Shown here: positions 1 through 10,317 of the stretch, in pieces
Layout of the letters: each line of letters opens with the position of its first letter
Position numbering within the stretch: position 1 is the first letter of the stretch
The notes under the pieces: generated by a model
What the model was told of the DNA's origin: nothing
The model's database searches: none
What the model saw: only the letters and a program-made list of their open reading frames with translations
NCBI GenBank assembly: GCA_963921795.1
Contig: OY997658.1
Span: forward strand, 25,676,092 to 25,740,091
Length of the DNA: 64,000 bases
Source: Nannobrachium achirus
Lineage: Eukaryota > Chordata > Actinopteri > Myctophiformes > Myctophidae
Direction: 5' to 3'
Made by a program: the position numbers and the translations under genes

Positions 1-589
1 CCCGGGCGGGACTTGACAAAAGGTCAATTGTCACTGCGTCGCGGACTGAAAAAGGTTTAGTAGGGTAGGATGGAGCATCAATCAATTGTTTCATCCTTTC
101 CACTCTCCGTCTAGCCTGGCAAACCATCCTGGTCGCGTGAAGATACATAATCAGATAATCATGTCTTCTGCAGGTTTTGACTGACAAAATCTCTGGGCTG
201 TAACAGTTGTCTGTGGTCGGTCGGTCAGCCAGTCGGGCTGGAGTTGTTGTTTTTTGTTTTGCTTTTGTCTTGTCTACTTGTTCTAATACTCAAAAACCAA
301 CACCAAAACGCAGGCAAGAGTAAAGTTAAGGAAGCCAAAAAATATGGAAATATGGAACTGTGACATTCATTGTTAAGACCGATGTACGTCACTCTTGTTT
401 TCTCATTTCCGCAGAATTGATTTCTTCCCAGGGCCTTCATTTAGGGAGGTTTATCTCAGAGAATGCCAGGTTTGTTTCCAAAAGGTCATGACAAATGTCG
501 TTTCATGTGTGAATGATTATATTCATCCAGTGCACTTAAGCCACACACGTAGGCTGCACACGCACACAGGAACAGATGACGAGAAATAA

Positions 590-590
<1 letters not shown>
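1..590. other. No gene recognised; presumed cadherin intron
   Basis: No exon, RNA gene or repeat with recognisable ends is visible. By position it should lie inside the cadherin gene, downstream of the EC2 exon. Confidence 0.5.
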
Positions 591-820
<230 letters not shown>

Positions 821-972
821 AGCGTAAAAAACTAACAGCCCCATGCAGTGCAAGAAGCGCAATAACATAAATACCTTTCAGGTATACCATTGTTAAACAC
901 GTTCGCACGCCCTGAATCGGCCTCAGGTCTTAATGGGTTAAACACATTCACAGTCACACAGCATGTGTTTGC

Positions 973-1016
973 TCTCTTCTCTTCTCTTCTCTTCTCTTCT
1001 CTTCTCTTCTCTTCTC
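973..1016. repeat. TCTTC pentanucleotide repeat
   Basis: About eight tandem copies of CTTCT are seen. The flanks up to 1536 show no gene. Confidence 0.9.
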
Positions 1017-1540
1017 CTCCTTTTCTTTTGAGCGGTGCCTCAGCACTCCAACACTTGACCGAGTGTGTATGTCTATCTGTCCGTATTATGTAGTATGAGG
1101 CATGAGTAGCAACAGCTGCAATACCGCTGGGTGACCCAAGTGGCACTGGCACTGTTGAGCCTTGACATTAATGTACAACAGAAGAATTCATAATACAGAT
1201 GCGCTGTATCAACTCTTCAGTATTTACTGATCTTTGCCTGAAAAATGCCTTTTTTTCTCCACAGGTTTCTTTCCCTGTTTTGCCTTTCCAATTTTTATGG
1301 AGAATGGAGCGGAGTTTTGCAGAAACTCGCAAATGGCAAGAAACCACTCTATTCCCATTGAAAAGCAGAATCCACCTTCATAGGTACATTTTAACTACAA
1401 AGTCAGAGAAGGTCATAAAAATAGCTAAAATAGCTGATCTACAAGCTTAATTAATGTTCTAAAAATACCCTTGAAATCTACTGTCTTGCCAATGGCAGGA
1501 CGTGTGAAGTTTTGAAATGGCACATCTGTAAATAGCTTAA

Positions 1541-2268
1541 AGGAGAGTTTCTGGGTAAAATAGACCCCCATACCTTTTTAAATGTCTTCTCCCAAGCTTG
1601 CGAGATGGTCCAGACACCCCATAGTCCAAAAGAAGCATTATAATCCATTTTTGATTGCAGCTTCTACTCGACCATGGCTCCATAATGGACCGCGTCTATT
1701 CAATGTCTAATCCGGTTATTTTTATCGCTTCAAAGTTATTTTTTTCGCTCCGTATCTGTTCCCCGTACTGTATATAGTTCATCGAAGCATTTTCTTCTCC
1801 AGGGCGCAGCCATTGTTGTTGTGAAAAAGCTACTCTTTTCGAGTCTCGTTCAGCTTGAACTCCCGCCGTCTCTCGCGGGACAAGACTGAGAGTAGAGCAG
1901 CAGCAGCAGAACCTGTGGAAAGCTGTTGTCCCGCGAGAGACGGCGGGAGTTCAAGCTGAACGAGACTCGAAAAGAGTAGCTTTTTCACAACAACAATGGC
2001 TGCGCCCTGGAGAAGAAAATGCTTCGATGAACTATATACAGTACGGGGAACAGATACGGAGCGAAAAATGTGACTTTGAAGCGATAAAAATAACCGGATT
2101 AGACATTGAATAGACGCGGTCCATTATGGAGCCATGGTCGAGTAGAAGCTGCAATCAAAAATGGATTATAATGCTTCTTTTGGACTATGGGGTGTCTGGA
2201 CCATCTCGCAAGCTTGGGAGAAGACATTTAAAAAGGTATGGGGGTCTATTTTACCCAGAAACTCTCCT
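1541..2268. mobile_element. Large near-perfect palindrome with TTAA ends (foldback MITE)
   Basis: Arms of about 340 bp (1541-1882 and 1928-2268) are inverted copies with very few mismatches, around a spacer of about 45 bp rich in GCA triplets. TTAA occurs exactly at both edges (1537-1540 and 2269-2272), as expected for target duplication by a piggyBac- or Kolobok-type transposase. No coding sequence is present. The high arm identity suggests recent origin or arm homogenisation. Confidence 0.88.
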
Positions 2269-2321
2269 TTAATGAAATGAACTGCTCAAAGGCATCGCTC
2301 ACTTCACACTGGGTGTGAAGT

Positions 2322-2925
2322 GGGGCATTAATGAAAAAGTCGACAAGTCGACTGGGTCGACTTCATTACACAAGTCGACTCCCACCAGAGAAAGTCGAAG
2401 TTGAAAAAAAAAAATCCTTTGTATTTTTTTCTATTATTATTTTTGCTCCATGTGTGCATCTCTACAACATTCAAACAGTAGGATTGCTTACTGTCAAGGA
2501 CGGAATGATCCAATATTACAGTGCTACATTACATTTGGTATAACATTGTTCTATATTGTGAAAATAGCAGATCTACATGCTCACAACACCAGCATGTAGA
2601 TCGTCTATTTTCACAATTTCCGCCTCTATATATTTGACAATTTGGACAATGTTTAATTTGTCATTTTAGAGGTATTAAAAAGTCCTTAAATTGGCACTTT
2701 AGAAATGTGCAGATACCCTCTATACACTTCAACTTTATGTTGGTTTGTTTACAGCTGAGTGAGAAAACAATGTTGCACATTAAGTTAATCATCTGGGGAC
2801 CCCCCAAAATAAAATGGGGGGGGTCGTGTGAGATTTGATGACATCATCAAACAATAAAGTCGACTTCAACTCAACCTTTTACTGAGACGAGTCGACTTGC
2901 AAAAATCGCAAGTCGTTAATGCCCT
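2322..2925. mobile_element. hAT-like MITE with 8-bp target duplication
   Basis: The ends are inverted (RGGGCATTAA and TTAATGCCCT). The 8-bp direct repeat TGTGAAGT flanks the element at 2314-2321 and 2926-2933. A subterminal GTCGACTT motif repeats near both ends. A copy of the palindromic module sits in the middle (2555-2617). The right end is about 24 bp from the cadherin exon donor. A shorter relative is at 5722-6052. Confidence 0.8.
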
Positions 2926-2949
2926 TGTGAAGTGTTGTGGAAGACTCAC

Positions 2950-3117
2950 TGTGCTGGAAGGTGGGTCCGTTGTCGTTGACGTCGGTCAGGCTGACGGTGA
3001 CGGTGGTGGAGGAGGAGTGTCCCCCGCTGAGGCCCAGCATGTCCTTCACCTGCACCACCACCAGGTACTCCTCCCTGGCCTCGCGGTCCATGCTGGGCCA
3101 CGACGTCACCACCATGC
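2950..3117 (-). CDS. Type II cadherin exon, rest of EC2 and EC2-EC3 linker
   Basis: This 168-bp exon again has the family size. It completes the split glycine and reads MVVTSWPSMDREAREEYLVV, followed by the linker DVNDNGPTFQH. The MDREA and DVNDN calcium ligands are intact. The acceptor is CTCCCAG and the donor is GTGAGT at 2949-2944. A transposable element ends only about 24 bp beyond this donor. The next exon (EC3) was not found between 1 and 2949, so the gene continues outside the window. Confidence 0.95.
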
Positions 3118-3145
3118 CTGGGAGGAAAGTACTCACATTTATTAC

Positions 3146-3640
3146 TTAACCCTTAAGTTCTGTTCAGATTCACTACACCTTCGTTCTGTTCGGGTCATTT
3201 TGACCCGGGGGATATTTGGTTTAAAAAAAAAAACAATACTAATATAAATTTTAACTTGACAAATCATCATGATACATTGACTTTGACTCAATACCAAACA
3301 ATTCATATGATATATATGGTAAATGTTTGCATTTCTGCTTTGCTATATCACATTAAACACTGAAAGAGCTAGCGTTTTTACTGATTTAGCTGAAATTCAT
3401 GTAAAAAAAAAACTACTTTATTTGCTGTCATCACCTTTGCTGTTACTTTACATTGTGTTTGCATTGGTCCAATGCACCATTTACCATTTACCATTCATCA
3501 CTTTGGTTGTTGCGTTCACCCTCCCCTACAACCACACCCTCCCCTGGATGATGATGCGTTCGATGCGTAAGGCCAATGAACTCACTTTTCTGAGCCTAGT
3601 AATTCAAAAAAACTACAGATTACAGAAAAAACACTGAATG
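3146..3640. repeat. TTAACCC-started repeat, only one end recognised
   Basis: A TTAACCCTTAAGTTCTGTTC start is followed by a GGGTCATTTTGACCC inverted repeat. This resembles the edge of fish TTAA-target elements, but I could not find the matching second end. The remainder is AT-rich intron. Confidence 0.35.
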
Positions 3641-3739
3641 TTGAAAGTTTTTTTTCAAGGTGCCAACTTGCGCTTTGTGCACTCATAGCCAATGACGGCC
3701 TACTTGTGAGTCTGAATATTTCAAATCCTTTTAGGTTTT

Positions 3740-4020
3740 TTGAAAAACCTCAGTTTCTATGTCAAGTGGTGCTCAAATAGTTTCATGTGAAGGACCCCCA
3801 AAATGATATGTATTTGGCCACGGACCCCCATCTCAAAATATTTAGTTCCAGGGACCCCCCAGAAGCAAAATTTTAGTTCCAAATGTTCGCTTAAAAAAAG
3901 TACAAAATATTCAAAGATTTTGCAGACATTTTCATGACTTTTCAAAAACATCAGATCTACAAGCTCGCCGCGCTGCGAGCTTGTATATCTGCTATTTTTC
4001 AATAGCTAAAGACAGGCCCC
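3740..4020. repeat. Repeat fragment carrying a palindromic module
   Basis: It contains a GTGGTGCTCAAA edge, a segment shared in inverted order with 11088-11262 (product of GGGGGTCC-type blocks), and a compact module at 3944-3999. It lies in the intron between the two EC2 exons. Confidence 0.6.
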
Positions 4021-4046
4021 TCCACCTTGGGCCCTAGTAAGTCAGC

Positions 4047-4069
4047 CCCCCCCCCCCCCCCCCCCCCCC
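4047..4069. repeat. Poly-C tract
   Basis: About 23 C on the plus strand, which is a G run in the cadherin transcript roughly 38 nt past the donor of the 120-bp exon. Confidence 0.95.
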
Positions 4070-4107
4070 TTGTGACGCCCCTGTCAGTGGTATTATTACC
4101 GCTATAC

Positions 4108-4227
4108 CTGTCTTTGGCTCCACAGAGAAGTAGGGCTCCCCCTGCAGGATGGAGTAGATGAGCTTGGCGTTGTTCCCAAACAGCGGGTCGTCAGCATCTG
4201 TGGCCGTCACCTGGGCCACGGTGGTCC
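4108..4227 (-). CDS. Type II cadherin exon, start of EC2
   Basis: This 120-bp exon has the expected family size. It begins with two bases that complete the glycine split from the previous exon, then reads [19 protein letters not shown] and on to PYFSVEPKT. It ends one base into the next codon at a GTATAG donor. DADDP is the EC2 calcium-binding motif, and [13 protein letters not shown] is a type II hallmark. The acceptor's pyrimidine tract is almost pure C on the transcribed strand. A second homopolymer run lies about 38 bp past the donor. Confidence 0.95.
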
Positions 4228-4230
4228 CTG

Positions 4231-4255
4231 CGGGGGGGGGGAGGGGGGGGGGGGG
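4231..4255. repeat. Poly-G tract at a cadherin 3' splice site
   Basis: An almost pure G run abuts the acceptor of the 120-bp exon. Its complement forms the polypyrimidine tract. Confidence 0.95.
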
Positions 4256-4370
4256 CAGAGTAGTGAGCTCAGTGAGCCAAGCAGCAGCAGCATGCAGCAT
4301 GCCAGACCATGGAGAAATAAAGTGATTACGCCACGAGTCCCGCAGGGGCCTGATAGTCTGCCTGGCACGG

Positions 4371-4437
4371 TGGGGGGGGGGGGACGGTGGGGGGGGGGGT
4401 AGGGCAGAGAGATGGATTGGGGGTTAAGGTGCTGTGT

Positions 4438-4468
<31 letters not shown>

Positions 4469-4609
4469 GGGGGGGCACGGGGGGAGAGGGGGGGGGGGTC
4501 CTTTCACGTATACCACTGAGGCTGTGCAGGTGTGCGTGACATGCAAGCCGCTCAAGCCTGGCTGTGACATCTCTCTCTTGCTCCGTCCACCTGCTGCCCT
4601 CTCCCTCCT

Positions 4610-4658
<49 letters not shown>

Positions 4659-4716
4659 CTGTCTCTCTCTCTCTAGCTCCCTCTCTCTCTCTCTCTCCCT
4701 CTCTCTCTCTATCTCT
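4371..4716. repeat. Low-complexity block: poly-G, (GT)n, CT-rich
   Basis: Several G runs, a short (TG)n and about 150 bp of CT-rich sequence follow each other. G runs of this density could form quadruplexes. Confidence 0.9.
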
Positions 4717-4764
4717 GTGGGTGATTCAGTTTCACTACCCTTCTCTCCCTCAGTCTCGTTCTGC

Positions 4765-5045
4765 CTGAACCCGACCATACCCGACCCGACATTTAGGGTA
4801 GGGTAGGGTAGGGCCTAAAATGTATGCTGATTAGTCGGGCCGGGTAGGGCCTCGGGCTCAATGAAAAAAGAAGAAAATATTATTTTATTATTTTATTACT
4901 TTTACTCTGTGATAGAGTTCTCAAATTCCTCGCAAACCCGACCACACCCGACCAGACCCACCGGGTAGGGCCTAAAATGTATGCTAATTAGTCGGGTCGG
5001 GCCGGCCCAGTTAGGGCCGGGCCTTCATTTTCAGGCCCATTGAGA
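4765..5045. repeat. Repeat with CCCGACC / GGGTCGGG boundaries
   Basis: Inverted GGGTCGG-rich segments and a duplicated GGGTAGGGCCTAAAATGTAT block flank an AT-rich centre. The TAGGG run inside is not telomeric. It is probably an old hAT-like MITE, since GC-rich ends of this kind are common in fish. Confidence 0.5.
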
Positions 5046-5063
5046 ACTCTAATATGGCTCTGT

Positions 5064-5070
5064 CTGTGTC

Positions 5071-5109
<39 letters not shown>

Positions 5110-5180
5110 GACTGACTGTCTGTCCCCAGAGCTCAGAAGACTCAATACGCCCACGAACACACGCACGCACGCGCGCGCAC

Positions 5181-5271
<91 letters not shown>

Positions 5272-5274
5272 CAC
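5064..5274. repeat. CTGT, GGCA and GACA tetranucleotide repeats
   Basis: A (CTGT)n at about 5064-5120 and a (GGCA)n-(GACA)n at about 5183-5270 are partly complementary to each other and could form a long imperfect hairpin. Confidence 0.9.
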
Positions 5275-5721
5275 ACGCGCACACACACCCTACCCTCTCA
5301 CTTCCATATTCCCTTTAGAGTCAATCACATTATGATTTATTGCGAGAGAGATATTATACTGAAAAAAGCAGATTACATATAAATTGAAATGGTAATGTTG
5401 GCGCTGTCAAAGGCCAGGAGTTGTAATAACATTATTTAAAGAAGCAAAATCAGTATAACCCATATAAAAAGGCCGGCAGAGCTATGATGCCTGCTTTAGT
5501 CAATACTTTTAACATCCTGCGAGGTGACAGAAGTCAAACATTCACATTCCGATAACGCCGCAAATGATTGGATATGAGCATCCTTGATGCTGGGAAGTAT
5601 TGTGAACTTGCATCCAACAAGCATTCATAAAATGTGCTTTTTAGGGGACAATTATTTTAGCTGCTCCAACTTCTAAATTGCACAATTATTTGGAAGACCT
5701 AGTAAGGAAAGTGTATACGTT

Positions 5722-6052
5722 AGGGCATTAACCAAAAAATCGACTTTTAAAAAAAAAATATTTTCTTTTTTTCATTTCATCATTATTTTTGCTCCATGTG
5801 TGCTTGTGTACAACATTCAAACCGTAGGATTGCTTATTGTCAAGGACAGATTGTTTCTCTCCTTTTCCAACTGTGTTTTTTCAATGCATGAAGGACAGAA
5901 TTTTTCACATCAAAACAAAAACCTTATTAAGGGAGAAAGGATCGCTTTAGCCATCAATGTGATGATGTCATCAAAAGATAATGTCGACTTCAATTCTTCA
6001 ACTTTTTACTGAGTCGTTTCAACTTGCAAAATTCACAAGTCGTTAATGCCCT
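5722..6052. mobile_element. Second copy of the GGGCATTAA MITE family
   Basis: The ends AGGGCATTAA and TTAATGCCCT and the subterminal GTCGACTT match the element at 2322-2925. The central palindromic module is missing in this copy, and no clear target duplication is seen. Confidence 0.65.
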
Positions 6053-6457
6053 AGTTAGTATACGTCAGAAAGCCTTGCCGTGCCATGTGGTGGACCCAGC
6101 TGCATGGGGATCGAACTCAAAACTCCAAGAGGGCTGTTAGTATTCCAATAAAGAAATACATACAGCATGAACACAACATACTATTCTATTCTAACAAGTG
6201 TGTGTAGATAGTTCTCCCCGTGAACACAGCTTTGTACATGTTGGTGCTAGAGGGTGGATCTTAAATTACCTTTTTTTGATTTTCTTGAGTCTCACCCCCC
6301 AATTATGTTCCTATGTACAAAAAACTGCTTTGGTTAAAATTTGGTTGAATTTCAAGCATATTTAGAGGTAGCTCAATCACCCAGAAGTTTACCGGTATTT
6401 TGATATTAGAGTTCCAGTTCACATCTTGTCACTTTTGCCTTTCAATGAAAAGGGACA

Positions 6458-6525
6458 GTGAAAATGAAAGTTTACAAGAAAGTGAAAGTGAAACTTAAGG
6501 TTGCATGAAAGTGAAAGTGAAACTT
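6458..6525 (+). promoter_or_regulatory. ISRE/IRF-like repeats upstream of the transposase
   Basis: The 18-mer GAAAGTGAAAGTGAAACT occurs twice (6478-6495 and 6507-6524), preceded by a related GTGAAAATGAAAGTT. Each 18-mer contains a perfect match to the interferon-stimulated response element consensus RNGAAANNGAAACT. They lie about 290 bp 5' of the start codon and inside the inverted repeats. Function is inferred from the motif only. Confidence 0.5.
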
Positions 6526-6688
6526 TGCACAAATTAGTTTGTTACCACAGCAGTATTTCACAGCTCTGTGTTTCATCTGGCTTCTCCCACTACCACTTCA
6601 CTACTTTGTGCCCACTACCAGTGCACTACTTCTGTGCAGGGAAACACATGATCAAATTCATATCAGACTTGGTGAATAAGAGTATCTG

Positions 6689-6792
6689 GTAAGTGTTAAT
6701 TCATCATTTTACCATTACCACATTACTTGATTCATAATTCAAAGTATTAAGACTTCTAACTAACTATATTATCACATTTCCATTCATTGCAG
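6689..6792 (+). other. Probable 5'UTR intron of the transposase gene
   Basis: A CTG/GTAAGTG donor and a CATTCATTGCAG acceptor, preceded by a pyrimidine-rich stretch, bracket 104 bp. The start codon lies 19 bp after the acceptor. Any frame entering from upstream meets a TGA formed at the splice junction, so the intron would be in the untranslated leader. Confidence 0.6.
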
Positions 6793-6810
6793 AGACAGTG
6801 TCTCCTCAAT

Positions 6811-7854
6811 ATGGCATCATCAACCAGATCAAAGAAAGAAGTCTATCTTCTTGGTTCATATGTCACTGAACTAACTGGCAGTAAGCTACCATCTGTGCAC
6901 ATGGCCCTGGGTTTCTTTCTACATCAACATTTAGAATTAAACCAGCCTATCAGAGAGTCATCATCTATTGCAGTTCAAGAGATAGCAAAATTCTGGGAGA
7001 AAGCAAGAATTCCTATCAAAGATAAACAGCACTGTCAACATAAATTGGAGAAAATATTTGATGAGTGGCGTTTGCTAAAGAAGAATAAAGGCAGACCGTC
7101 TAAAACCCAAAAGGATAAAGAGGAAACATTTCTTGCAAAACTAAAAGACTTGTTCGACATTGCCCATGCAAATGCTCTTGATATGATGACAATTGCTGAA
7201 GACAAAGAGTTTTTACTGGCGCAGCGTGAAAAGGGAAGAAAGGGGTCAATGGCAGGTGTTGACAAGAAATTAGCCTCAAAAGAAAATAAATCTGAAGAAA
7301 TAAAGCAGAAGTACCTCAAAAGAAAAGCAACAACAGAATTAGAGCAAAACATCGCAAGTGAGACAATAGTGTTGGCATCTTCCTGCACAAGCTCGGATGA
7401 GGAACCAGAAAGCAGTGAATATAAACCAGTTGTGGGTTCTTCCATAAAGAGGAAAAGAGGTACCAAGGAAGTTATCACTCCAGAACTTTCATCTGCTTTA
7501 GACCGCACAAAGTTATCGGACCGCAAAGCAACATTTGTCATTGCTGAAACTGCCAAGAGCTTGGGCCACAGTGTTAAGGATCTTAAGATGAATAAAGACT
7601 CAATTCGAAGAAAGAGGCAGAAGCACAGAGAACAGAAAGCTAAAGATCTAAAAGCAGCTTTCCAAGGAAATGTACCATTGGTAGTGCATTGGGATGGCAA
7701 GCTCCTTGAAGACCTTACAAGCAAGGAGAAAGTTGACAGATTACCTGTAGTTGTTTCAGGGAAAGGAGTGTCACAGCTGCTCACAGTGGCAAAACTTTCA
7801 AGTGGTACTGGTGAAGCGCAAGCAGCAGCTGTCCACGAATCATTGGTAGACTAG
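6811..7854 (+). pseudogene. Transposase, N-terminal part, ends at a premature stop
   Basis: The ATG at 6811 is the first after the probable UTR intron (MASSTRSKKEVY). About 347 codons are open. An N-terminal region with a QHKLEKIFDEWRLLKK stretch is followed by a lysine-rich hydrophilic linker. Then comes the segment VVHWDGKLLEDL with RLPVVVSG, whose Asp I take as the first catalytic acid of an RNase H-like fold. The frame stops at TAG 7852-7854, right after HESLVD. The transposase resumes in another frame three bases later, so this is one gene broken by a deletion and frameshift rather than two genes. Confidence 0.75.
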
Positions 7855-7856
7855 AC

Positions 7857-8954
7857 CTGCTGGAACAAAAGCTTGGCAAAGAATTGCTTTCCCTGGCCTG
7901 CAGACACCACATTATGGAACTCATTATTGGTGCAGTGTTCCAGGTCTGTTTTGGAGCCAAATCATCACCAGACGTATCTCTCTTCAAGCGTTTCCAAGCC
8001 AACTGGGTAAACATTGACCAGGCAGTGTATGAAACAGGAATTTCAAATGAAAACATTTTCGTAGTGGTGAAAGATTTTCAAGAATCCACCATTGAATTTG
8101 CCAATGAATATCTTAAAGCAAAGCAACCACGCGATGATTACCAAGAATTACTGGAACTGACAGTCATTTTCCTTGGAAATGTACCAGCTCGAGGTATCCG
8201 GTTCAGAGCTCCAGGAGCTACCCATCATGCCCGTTGGATGGCAAAGGTTATTTATTGTTTGAAGATCTGGATGTTTCATGGCCAATTCAAACTGACCCGC
8301 AGGGAAGAAAAAGCATGCATGGATTTGTGCATTTTTGCAGTTTGCATTTATGTGAAGGCATGGATGATGGCACCTGTTGCTGTCAGCGCTCCACTAAATG
8401 ACTTGCAACTGTTAAAATCGTTGCTGGAATATGCATCAATACATCCTGAGGTGTCTAAAGCTGCTTCTCAAAAGTTCTCCAATCACTTGTGGTATTTGGC
8501 TCCAGAGATCGTCGGACTTGCACTGTTTGACAGTCAAGTGAGTGCGCAAACAAAGAGGCTGATGGTGAGAGCCATGAAAGATGGACATGAAGAGGATGAA
8601 GAGGGGCATATGAAGAGAATCACTGTTGACCTTGGAACAGTCGCAAGGAAGAACATTGAAGATTTTGTGTCTCCCAAAACCAAGGTGCTCTTCAAACTGA
8701 TGGATCTCCCAGATGACTTCCTTGATGTTGATCCCGATGAGTGGGAGCCCAGGGAGGACTACCAAGAGGCTCTGGCTGTAATGAAGACACTCAATGTTGT
8801 CAATGATCATGCAGAGCGTGGGGTTGCCCTAATACAAGAATATTGTGGTCTCATTACCAAAGATGAGACGCAACTCCAGTACTTGCTGCAAATTGTGCAG
8901 GACCATCGGCACAAGTATCCCGATAGCCGCAAATCAACTTTAATTGATCAGTAA
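7857..8954 (+). pseudogene. Transposase, C-terminal part in a shifted frame
   Basis: The frame opens with LLEQKLGKELLSLACRHH and runs to a TAA at 8952-8954. CRHH fits the C/D(2)H motif that Yuan and Wessler described for hAT, P, MuDR, Kolobok and related superfamilies. The C terminus (HAERGVALIQEYC, then YLLQIVQDHRHKYPD) is repeated in the derivative at 40-42 kb. From memory, relatives carry a short segment with a conserved Asp (FDTT-like) between the two halves, which would be missing here. The element would then be catalytically dead. The long intact frame still suggests a recent break. Confidence 0.75.
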
Positions 8955-9043
8955 CTACTGAGTTACTATATTGCAGTGACTTTTGGGGGTAAACAAGTGG
9001 GGCTGTGTGCTTGTTGTGTTGTGAGAATGATTGAAGAGTGTGC

Positions 9044-9049
9044 AATAAA
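9044..9049 (+). terminator. Polyadenylation signal of the transposase gene
   Basis: AATAAA lies about 90 bp after the stop codon, inside the element. It is also present in both arms of the 40-42 kb derivative. Confidence 0.6.
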
Positions 9050-9476
9050 GTCATTCTCCACGTTAAATGAAAAATTGCAAATTGTCATTCTTTGCTTTGC
9101 TATTTCCTACAATACATTAATTCTGGTTTGACATATGACAAACATGTAATCAGATGTGTGTTTAGATTTGTAAGCTTAAAAAATATAATTTCTGTGCTTA
9201 GTATAAGAATAATGTGTAATGTATAACTTAAATGTGCCTGCAGTGCAATTCGATTTTGACCAATAAAATGTACAATCTTTGACTTGATTGAGCTACCTCT
9301 AAATATGCTTGAAATTCAACCAAATTTTAACCAAAGCATTTTTTTGTACATTGGAACATAATTGGGGGGTGAGACTCAAGAAAATCAAAAAAAGGTCATT
9401 TAAGATCCACCCTACGACGGCCCGGCCCCTCTGCCTTCATTCACTGTTGGCTGGCTGGCAGCCTCAGTGATCAGTG

Positions 9477-10265
9477 CAGTGACGGCGCCAGGGGGGGGCT
9501 AGGGGGCGCTCTAGCCCCCTCTGGTGGAGGCTTAGCCCCTGCTCAGCCCCCCTAGTAGAGTGGCTAACAGCAGTATTTTGGAGAACCGTTCACTTGGTGA
9601 TACAAGCGTGAAAATTGGTACACATCATCTTTGAAGGCCACTCTTCGATTTAAGAAACCGGGCCACTTGAAAATCCAAGATGGTGGCCCCCGAAATCCAA
9701 GATGTCTTTCCTAAAACTTGGGTTTTCCTTTATAACTCCAAATGCATTTATTTTAAGACCCATAAATGTATTAAAGTTGAATATAAAGTTGGGCATTGCG
9801 GATATTTTGGTACCAAGTATATATCTGTATCTATTACAGTTCATGAGATACAGCATACAGGTACCTTTACAGACTCAGGTGCACCGATATGCTGTATCTC
9901 AAGAACTGAAATAGATACAGACATGTACTTGGTACCAGAATATCCGCAGTTGCCAACTTTATATTCAACTTTAATACATTTATGGGTCTTAAAATCAATG
10001 CATTTGGAGTTATAAAGGAAAAAAACACGTTTTCGGACGGACATCTTGGATTTCGGGGGCCGCCATCTTTGGTTTTCAAGTGGCCCGGTTTCTTAAATCG
10101 AAGAGTAGCCTCCAAAGATGATGTGTGCCAAATTTTCACGCTTGTATCATTAAGTGAACGATTGCTCCTCCATTATTATTTGTTGCCAAAATTAATTCGC
10201 CCCTGCTCTAAAAAAGTCGGCTCCCCCATAGCCCCTCTAGTCATAATTTTCTGGAGCCGTCACTG
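9477..10265. mobile_element. 789-bp foldback hAT-like element with exact TSD
   Basis: Ends CAGTGACGGCGCCAG and CTGGAGCCGTCACTG are flanked by the exact 8-bp duplication GATCAGTG (9469-9476 and 10266-10273). The element is one long imperfect palindrome centred near 9870. Arms of about 380 bp contain inverted AAATCCAAGATG and GGTACCAAGTATAT blocks. It has no coding capacity. Confidence 0.92.
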
Positions 10266-10317
10266 GATCAGTGCAGTGTGGAGCATAGCCGGGGAGCCAC
10301 AGGCCCAAAAGCTCAAA

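Larger units (their letters stand above)
6250..9414 (+). mobile_element. Long-TIR DNA transposon with a decayed transposase gene
   Basis: Inverted repeats of about 125 bp (about 6250-6376 and 9286-9414) begin GGGTGGATCTTAA and end with the inverse. Between them lie a promoter-like region, a 5'UTR intron, a broken transposase gene and a polyadenylation signal, all on the plus strand. Flanking sequences (TGGTGCTA on the left, CGACGGCC on the right) do not match, so the target duplication is absent or lost. A deleted relative at 40328-42387 has an exact 8-bp duplication and TAGGG termini. An 8-bp duplication and a YARNG-like end fit the hAT/P side of the cut-and-paste transposases. I cannot name the superfamily with certainty. 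Confidence 0.9.

Noticed and set aside
2897..3247. Plus-strand frame opposite a cadherin exon
   Set aside because: Antisense shadow of the 168-bp exon. Likewise 13855-14226 and 17277-17630 opposite the other exons.
4795..4815. Telomere-like TAGGG run
   Set aside because: The unit is GTAGG, only about four copies, and it is part of a CCCGACC/GGGTCGG interspersed repeat rather than TTAGGG.
7035..7784. 249-codon minus-strand frame
   Set aside because: Antisense of the transposase. No homology sense, and the plus strand has the recognisable motifs.
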